Assembly: GCA_017893485.1 (NCBI GenBank)
Contig: CM030364.1
Location: 244,541,818-244,605,817, forward strand
Direction of reading: 5' to 3'
Length of the DNA stretch: 64,000 nt
DNA from: Hemerocallis citrina
Taxonomy: Eukaryota; Streptophyta; Magnoliopsida; Asparagales; Asphodelaceae
Shown: positions 57,542 to 64,000 of the stretch, piece after piece
Layout: every line of letters begins with the position of its first letter
Position numbering within the stretch: the first letter of the stretch is position 1
The notes under the pieces: generated by a model
What the model was told of the DNA's origin: nothing
What the model saw: the letters and a program-made list of their open reading frames with translations, nothing else
Databases searched by the model: none
Translations under genes and position numbers: made by a program

Positions 57542-58549
57542 TTATATAACGCCAAGATCCAACAACATTAGAACATCATTTCTAATTTTTCTCTTCAGGT
57601 GTGGATCAGGTTCAAGCTCTAGTTTGAGGCGTTTCCTTCGTGATGATGATGTCTTTGATTCTCCTACCTCTTTGAATTTATGTTCTATAGGTGATTTTTC
57701 AATTTCAGCCTTTTGTTTCTCACCCACAATTAAATCAGTTTCACTTACTTGAATAGATGACTGTTCTTCAGGAGGAAATTTTATGCAATTAAAAATATTA
57801 AAAGTTACTTGCGCATGCTGAATTTGTTGCTCCACAATTTGTTCAATCTCACTTTGCTTTTTAACCACATTCTGTTCGCCATTTTCTTCTTGTGGTTGCT
57901 CAATTGTCCTCCCGCTTCCTAGTGTTATAGTCTCGACATGCTCCTTGGGATTGACAACTGTGTTGCATGGTAATGTTCCTGCATTTTTTTTGTTAAGAAT
58001 GTTTGGAAATTGACTAATTTGTACCTCAAGATTGTGAATGGAAGCCGAATTTGAATTTGCAACATTTTGGATTTCCAAATATGTCTTTTGGATGTATCGC
58101 CTCCTCATCGACGTACCGCTCAGACAAACCCCCGACCCTCCTTCAATCCCGCCATTAGCGAAGCTTCCAAAAACCCCAAAACCGACTTTCCTCATTCCCT
58201 GTTTCGATCGCCGGCACCCCGCGCCACCAGCGCCGCCCTCGCCCAGGCCACCAGACCCCCCTGTCCCCTTCTCCTCTTCCGTTTCGATCGACACCCAAAA
58301 CCCCCGGCGACGCCAGCACCCGAAAACCCAAATCCACAAAAACCCATCTTCCCCAACACTCCTCCGGAGTTCCCCCGCCACTTCGGCCACCCCCTTGCGC
58401 CGCCGACCCCAGACGACGCGCCCCGTCTGCGACGCCGACCACCAGCATCGGCCAAGCTCGAAGTCCTGCTGCCGTTCTCTATTGCTTTGTTGCTGGTATA
58501 TGGGGGGTATTTTGGACTTTTTACGTACGTGCAGTGCACGTATAAACAA
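57542..58549 (-). pseudogene. Chimeric ORF: inserted GC-rich segment fused to gag linker
   Basis: A 335-codon open frame. The first part (about 150 residues, 58549-58097) is translated from the 578-bp insertion and is Gly/Arg-rich with no domain. It joins in frame to the Athila-like linker at YIQKTYLEIQ and continues with SASIHNLEVQISQ, then TLPCNTVVNPKEHVETITLG and SSSRRKRLKLELEPDPHLKR to 57542. The second half matches copy A of gag; the first half is foreign. Whether it is translated is unknown. Confidence 0.5.
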
Positions 58550-58674
58550 GTTAACAGTTTGTTAACTCTGTCAGTTGAGATTTAAAGATTGTGCTGTTTT
58601 TTTAAAAAGTGAAACTTTTGTGCTGTTTTTTTAAACAGATCCAAACTTTTGTGCTGTTTTTTTAAATTTTGCCA
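58097..58674. mobile_element. 578-bp GC-rich insertion in gag copy B
   Basis: Copy A reads TTGGATGTATTGTTCTGCCC at 53313-53332. In copy B the same sequence is split after GGATGTA (58096) and resumes TTGTTCTGCCC at 58675. The insert begins TCGCCTCCTC, is GC-rich to about 58490, then has the palindrome ACGTGCAGTGCACGT (58526-58540). It ends in three GTGCTGTTTTTTTAAA-type repeats. No target duplication is seen; insertion is between A and T with a 5' TC, as in Helitrons, but a 3' CTRR hairpin end is missing. Its GC-rich part shares CGATCGCC..CACCGCGCCACCAGCGC wording with the GC-rich block of S1. Confidence 0.7.
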
Positions 58675-59724
58675 TTGTTCTGCCCTTTGCATGTAGTGCA
58701 TAAACATATCTTCAAGTGTTGGCTTCTTTTCTTGCTGTGGAAAATTTTGAGGTGGTATAACTGCTCATTGATTGTTGTTCCATTGATAATTGGGGGGTGT
58801 TTCTCCATCCTTAATTGTATGTGTTTGCATAATGATTGTTTTGCATTTGAAAGTTTGACACAACATTTTCATGTTTGGCATTTGACGGAGCAAAAGGGTT
58901 CCTCACTTGAGAATCTGAACTTGAATGATTTCCTGTAGAAAGATCACAAATCATATTAGATTGAATAGTATTAAAATTCATATTTTCTTCTTGTTTATAT
59001 AAAATATTATTTTTTGCATTTAAAGTAGAAAAAGGATCAAGTTCAAAAACTCCAGCCACTTTTCTTGACATTGTTCTCTCTGAAGACCACTGGTAATTAT
59101 TTGATTTCATCTCCTCTAAAAGATCATAGGCTGCTGTGTAAGTTTTGCTCATGAGTGCACCACCAGCTGCTGCATCAACGATAGATCAATGTGTAACTCC
59201 CAAACCATTATAGAATGTTTGCATTTGCAGCCATTTCGGTAGTTCATGATTAGGATACTTTCTCAATAACTCTTTAAACCTTTTCCATGCATCATACAAA
59301 GACTAGTCTCAAATTGAGTAAATGTGCAAATATCATTTCTTAGCTTTGCTGTCTTTGCTGGCAGAAAATACTTGGCTAGAAATTTTTGTGCAAGTCCCTC
59401 CCAAGTAGTAATACTACCAGGTGGTAGATAATGTAGCCAGGCCTTCGCCTTATCTCGTAGTGAAAAAGGAAAGAGTCTCAATCTAATTGCATCATCTGAT
59501 ACTCCATTGTGCTTGAAAGTGTCACAAATTTCTAGAAAATTTGAAATGTGAGCATAAGGATCTTCGTGCGGCAGTCCCCAAAATTGAACAATCTGATGAA
59601 TCATTAGAATCATTGCCGGTTTAATCTCAAAATCGTTAGCTTCAATAACCGGCTTCTTTATGCTTGATTCGTAAATTGAGGGCATAGCATAGTCTCTCAA
59701 AGGCCTGTTTTCATCGTTCCCCAT
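58675..59724 (-). pseudogene. Athila-like gag, copy B, upstream part
   Basis: Starts MGNDENRPLRDYAMPSIY at 59724. The capsid domain is intact through FLEICDTFKHNGVS, LRLFPFSLRDKAKAWLHYLP and LAQKFLAKYFLPAKTAKLRN. A one-base deletion near 59305 (relative to copy A) shifts the frame, and a TGA near 59187 replaces an Arg codon. 59152-58811 then continues with MSKTYTAAYDLLEEMKSNNY and FELDPFSTLN. The zinc knuckle near 58955 has lost Cys residues (CDLSTGNHSSSDS). The two gag copies are disabled by different lesions. The domain would form the capsid of an Athila-type particle. Confidence 0.88.
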
Positions 59725-59925
59725 GATAATTCACTTGTATGTCCTGAAATGTAAGTATTAAAAAAAATAGAAAAACTAAAAAAAATAAAATAAGAAAAAT
59801 AAAAAAGTAAAAGTTAGTCAAAAGAAAATAAAGATGTAAAATAATAATAAAATAAAAATAATTACAAAAAAAATCCAAACTAGCAATAATCTAGCAATTT
59901 TCAATATCAAGAAAAGAATAACTAG

Positions 59926-59943
59926 TCCCTGGCCACGGCGCCA
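59926..59943 (-). other. Primer-binding site, tRNA-Asp type, internal B
   Basis: Minus strand TGGCGCCGTGGCCAGGGA, two substitutions from copy A. Confidence 0.85.
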
Positions 59944-59949
59944 AAAACT

Positions 59950-61093
59950 TGATGTGAATATTTGCAAGTGTACAAAATCGCAACAAGTAGTATAGTTTAA
60001 GTGAATAGAGTGTCGAACCCACAGGGACTAGATATTTTATTGAGTACCTATATCACTAGATTAATCACTAATTGGAAAATTGAAATTTATAATTGATAAA
60101 ACAACTAAGTTAAATTAATCTAATTAAAACTAACTAAATTTGTGAAGAGGGAGAGGGCTGTGAAACAGTGAAGCTCTTGTAATTTGTTAATGGTAAAATA
60201 GTTCTAGGGCTCTTGATTTCACCTCGTTTATCACACACACAAATTGTAACTCCTTATGAATGAGAATATTATCTTTCCAAGTTGTAGACCAAAATCCTAA
60301 AAATATTAACCACTCTATCCACGTAGTTTAAAAATTATTCTCAACTAATTATTTGCCTATCCATCAAATTATTAATTGAAAATTTGGATTTCTTAATGGT
60401 CACGTCCTCCAATAACGGTATTTAATTTTTATTAATCACAAATCACCAGTTCGGTCTCTTCATGATTTAAAAAATCATACAAATATCTATCCACCATTGT
60501 ATGCATAAATAATAAAAATTAATACACAACAAGGAAAAATAGAATAATAATAAGGAATTAAAATTGTGTTCTACAAAACTAGGCTACATCTTAGCCTCTA
60601 GAATAATAGATTTAGTTCATATTCAAAATACAACTAACAAAATTGTTTGGAATTGAATCAAAAATATAGAGAAGAAGAGATAAAAAAAAGAAATAAAAAT
60701 AATGCAAACCGAACTCTTAGAACCGAGCCCAAGTTCCTTTCTCTCTCTTCTCTGTTCTCTGTCTCAAATAACCGAACCCAAAACTGTCGCCTCTGCACAC
60801 CTCGGGACACGCGCCGGTCAGATCCGCAGAGGCGTCACGTCGCTGAGTCAGCAGGCTGGGTCCCTCATAGTCAGCCGGCAGCAGTCCACGCCTGTCACTA
60901 TCGCTGCACGTGGGTCCCGCGCCTGCTGCTTCTGCTTCTCTTTTTCCTTTCGCCAAGTCAAGCAACAGCTGCTGTCAGTCTCTGTGTCGCCTCGATCTGC
61001 GTGCCAAGAAACCAGCTCTTCTGCTGCCACGTTAGCGCTTCTCTCTTTTTCTTCGTCTTGAACTGCAAGTAAGAAGAGAGAAAGACTCTCTTC
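59950..61093 (-). repeat. Athila-like LTR3 (5' LTR), cut by a LINE
   Basis: Matches LTR1 from its TGATGTG end up to AAAGACTCTCTTC, where the A-tail of the LINE begins. The remaining third of this LTR should lie beyond the LINE, outside the window. Confidence 0.88.
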
Positions 61094-64000
61094 TTTTTTT
61101 TTTTGAAGGGAAAAGGTAGGGTAAGTCCCTACCTCACAAAAAGATTTATATAAAATGAAATAAAGTTAAGATTACAAAAGCAGACCAAGCCAATTCAGTA
61201 TACAAACTGAATTCATGGTCTGTAGATAAGTCAACTAGAGAGGCAACATGACGACATAAGGGCCGATATCACGACCAAAAGTATATCCAAACAAAACACA
61301 AAACCAGACACAGTACCCATAAAGGGTCAAAAAATCCCATTGATCAGTCTCGGCGGAAGTTACCAGGAACAACTTCCTTCATCACTCGCAGTCTGGTCGA
61401 TGCTCGCTAGTGCCTCATGGAGTAGAAGGTCATGCACATTTGCATCTGTCATTTCTTGCACCATCGCTTGCTTTTTCTTCTCGCTGCCGATCCCATCTAT
61501 CCAAGATCAAAACCAAAAAATTGCATTAGAAATAATCCCATGAGATGAAGAAGACTTTTCAGAGAAAGTACAGTCATTTCTAGCTATCCAGATGCTCCAG
61601 CATATAGCAATAGTGAGGAGGTGCCAAGTGCGTTTATGTGACTGTGTGCCAAGGCACCATGAAGCAAAACACTCATGCATGGTAGTGGGGAATGTTTGTA
61701 TATGGAAGGGTGCAGTGAAGTATTGCCAGGTTTCTAATGCCACTGGGCATAAGAAGAAGATATGGTATGCAGACTCGATAGGGTATGCGCAAGCTGCACA
61801 TGCCATGTCCCCCGGCCATCCCTTAGAGCTCAAAAACTCCTTGGAGTTGATTCGGCCCTGACTCAGTTGCCAAATGAAGATTTTGCACTTCAATGGTGCT
61901 GATGAAGTCCAAATTGTCTTGAAGAAGGGAGACCGCAATCCAGATAGAATGAAGAATTTGTAGGCTGACTGTACTGAGTACGATCCGGTAGGTGTAAGTC
62001 TCCACGTTGGGGTATCACCCTCGTCTGAGGGTCAAAATTCTGCAAGTGCTAGAAGAAGGCCTTGTTTCTTTACATGAAGGGGTTGTGAAGTGATACAGTT
62101 AAGTCTGGGTTGCCAATGCCAGACCCCCTGTACCCATGCACCCTGTGATGAAACCTCAGCTTTGGGATTCCAAGCCGCAGCAGCTAGGGAGGGGTAGAGT
62201 GTGGTGATACTGTGCCCATTGATCCATTTAGACTGCCAGAATGAGATCCTATCACCATTGCCAAGTTGCCAGTGAACATTTATTAGGAATTGGTTTTGGA
62301 GATTGAAGATACCTTTCCAAAATTGGGAGGCTGACAGTGGGCAAACAAAAGCTTTAATAGATCTTTTGTAATATAGATCATGTAGTGTTTTACTGACAAG
62401 GGAGTCAGTTGCAAGAATGTTCCACCACCACTTCATAAGTAAAGCTTCGTTGAAAGCTTGCAATTCCAGGACTCCAAGGCCTCCTTGATCTTTGGGTTGG
62501 CAGATGGTGCGCCAATTAGTGCAAGCAATGCCCCTCGAATCTTTGTCAGCCCCGCACCAGAAGAATCTGCTTCTACTTGATCAATGCGTTTGATGACCCA
62601 TTTGGGAAGACGGAAGAAGGATGCAAAATATAAAGGCAGGGCACTTAACACCGCATTGATGAGGATCAGTCGTCCTCCTTTAGAGAGCAGTTTACCCATA
62701 TCGATAAACGCCTTTCTATTTTGAGAATAAGGGGTTGCCAATGCCGCTTACACAACTTGCCCTTGGATAGGGGCATGCCAAGATATGAGATTGGGAGTCT
62801 GTCCTCCTTGCATCCTAGGATAGTGGAGAAAGCATGAAGCTTGGCTTGAGAACGACCAAAATAAACAACGGAGGACTTTGTAAAGTTAATAGCTAATCCA
62901 GAGATGTTAGCGAACAGCTGTAGGGCAATCTTGAGATTCAAAATCTCTTGTTCATCGCCTTTGCAGAATATGAGGGTATCATCAGCGAACTGGAGAACTG
63001 AAAGGTGAGATAACTGACCTCCTATCGGCAACTGTGAGAAAGTGCCATTGCTCCTCCCATACTGTAACATTTTTGCCAAGACATCAACCACCAAGATGAA
63101 GAGCATCGGTGAGAGAGGGTCACCTTGTTTGAGGCCGTGTTTGGAGTTGATTTGTCTGCCCTTCTCTCCATTAATGATAACAAAAGATTTCGCTGTGATG
63201 AGAATCATTTCAATCCATTTGCACCATGATGACCCAAACCCTCTAGCTTTAAGTAGTTGGAGTAGGAAGTCCCAGCTAACTGTATCGAACGCTTTTGTAA
63301 AATCAATTTTGAAGAGAATGGTGTCTGAATTTCTTCTGCTACACAGGTTAATAGTCTCATGGGCTACAAGAAAGCAGTCGACTGTCGACTTGCCTTTGAG
63401 GAAAGCACTTTGGGATGATGACACCAGGGAGTGAAGGATAGGGCTGAGCCTGTTGGCGAGTATCTTTGTGAAGATTTTCAGGGAGCAGTTGAGAAGGCTA
63501 ATTGGTCTATAGTCAGTGACTAAGCTGGCCCTGTCACACTTCGGAATAAGGATAATGTTGGAGTAGTTTAAGCGCCCAATATCTGTATCACCTCTATAGA
63601 CAGATTGTATCATACTGAATATGTCATCTTTTACGGTGTCCCAAAATGTATGATAGAAGCTCATTGAGAAGCCATCGGGGCCCGATGCTTTGTCGCTACT
63701 CATATCGAACACTGCCTTGTGTAGCTCTTCCATAGTGATGGGTACTTCAAGGGGATGCAGGCTGACAGTATTGGTGGGGTAAAGAGATGGCCAGTCGATG
63801 TTAAAATCAGAGACGGAGGCAGATCCACAGATGGCTTTAAAGTGGGATTCGAATGCCTCCTGGATTGCTGCGGGGTTGGTTGTGGTGGTGTTGTCGATGG
63901 TGAGGCTATGGATAATGTTTCTCCTTCTTCTCTCGTTTGCATTGGAGTGAAAGAATTTGGAGTTAGCGTCGCCTTCTTTGATCCATTGCACTCGGGATCT
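61094..64000 (-). mobile_element. L1 LINE, 3' part, continues past the window
   Basis: Minus strand. The A-tail is at 61094-61104 (plus-strand T run), the 3' UTR at 61105-61506, and ORF2 runs from 61507 to the window edge and beyond. It inserted into LTR3 of the Athila-like array, so it is the youngest layer in this nest. The endonuclease, ORF1 and the matching target duplication lie outside. Confidence 0.9.
61507..64000 (-). pseudogene. L1 ORF2: reverse transcriptase and zf-RVT, partial
   Basis: Open at the window edge (RSRVQWIKEGDANSKFFH). The RT has DKASGPDGFSMSFYHTFWD, TDYRPISLLNCSLKIFTKIL, SQSAFLKGKSTVDC, FKIDFTKAFDTVSWDFLL and the GLKQGDPLSPMLFILVVDVL box. The catalytic VLQFADDTLIFCKG is at about 62960-63001, then GLAINFTKSSVVYFGRSQAK. 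Frameshifts near 62700 and 62570 break the thumb region (SKGGRLILINAVLSALPLYF). A TGA at 62030-62032 interrupts the C-terminal part. The zf-RVT domain near 61770-61870 has CAACAYPIESAYHIFFLC, and the Trp-rich tail is AICWSIWIARNDCTF. Few lesions suggest a relatively young, now inactive copy. Confidence 0.9.

Larger units (their letters stand above)
49612..61093 (-). mobile_element. Athila-like gag-only element in a three-LTR array
   Basis: Minus-strand order: LTR3 (59950 to at least 61093, cut), internal B (56197-59949), LTR2 (54505-56196), internal A (51330-54504), LTR1 (49612-51329). LTR ends are TGATGTG...CACATCA, a perfect 7-bp inverted repeat. Each internal region starts with a tRNA-Asp type primer site and carries Athila-like gag plus the gag-pol linker. 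It ends at an AAGTTTGGGGGTATT polypurine tract. Pol is absent in both. Internal A is 3175 bp and internal B 3753 bp, the difference being a 578-bp insertion. The array lies in the antisense ORF of the Tat element; its right end is cut by a LINE. Confidence 0.9.

Noticed and set aside
1..64000. tRNA, rRNA, CRISPR arrays, bacterial operons
   Set aside because: None seen. The only tRNA-related sequences are retrotransposon primer-binding sites, and direct repeats are LTRs or satellite-like units.

Overview
The window looks like nuclear DNA of a flowering plant, most likely a eudicot. It is AT-rich, has no bacterial-style operons, and carries LTR retrotransposons (Ty3/gypsy and Ty1/copia), plant L1-type LINEs, an RTE LINE remnant, a hAT DNA transposon and a mini-Helitron around one recognisable host gene. 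I cannot name the species. The only host gene I can support with confidence is an intact, intronless P-class pentatricopeptide-repeat (PPR) gene at 18904-20604 (+), probably organellar.

Layout, left half. A copia-type 3' LTR with its polypurine tract (672-1621) is followed by a long solo LTR, copy S1 of a family called S here (1856-4942). Next come a decayed L1 LINE, minus strand (about 4990-7019), and a near full-length L1 LINE, minus strand (7029-13479, about 6.45 kb, with a 9-bp candidate target-site duplication). A complete but dead hAT transposon (14243-17426) has a perfect 8-bp target duplication; the uninterrupted second copy of its target lies just downstream. A 5'-truncated LINE (17916-18617, 11-bp target duplication) sits directly against the short promoter of the PPR gene. 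Then follow a 167-bp Helitron-like element (21140-21306), an RTE LINE tail (21515-21965), a 130-bp long inverted repeat (24238-24739), a gypsy gag fragment, and a plus-strand L1 (about 25317-29841) split by a copia solo LTR (28156-28880).

Layout, right half. A copia-like gag-protease element forms an LTR-internal-LTR-internal-LTR array (30273-35557, minus). A Tat-lineage gypsy element (from 36150, plus) has been broken up by later insertions. S2 (38719-42135, perfect 5-bp duplication) lies in its RNase H region and S3 (45297-48506, perfect 5-bp duplication) in its 3' tandem repeats. Its antisense ORF is cut at 49611 by an Athila-like gag-only array of three LTRs (49612-61093). That array is itself cut by another L1 LINE (61094 to beyond 64000, minus). 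This gives at least three levels of nesting whose order can be read from target duplications and interrupted frames.

Apart from the PPR gene, nearly all coding sequence belongs to mobile elements, mostly broken by stops, frameshifts or deletions. One copia-like gag-protease ORF (31134-32516) remains open. The most notable points are: (i) two unrelated retrotransposon lineages that lack integrase and reverse transcriptase, each in a two-unit, three-LTR array, with the outer LTRs of the Athila-like array visibly more alike than either is to the middle one; (ii) the S LTR family, with a GC-rich gene-like segment and a conserved 15-nt AG/GT-flanked micro-exon-like block; (iii) a 578-bp GC-rich insertion that makes a chimeric gag ORF.
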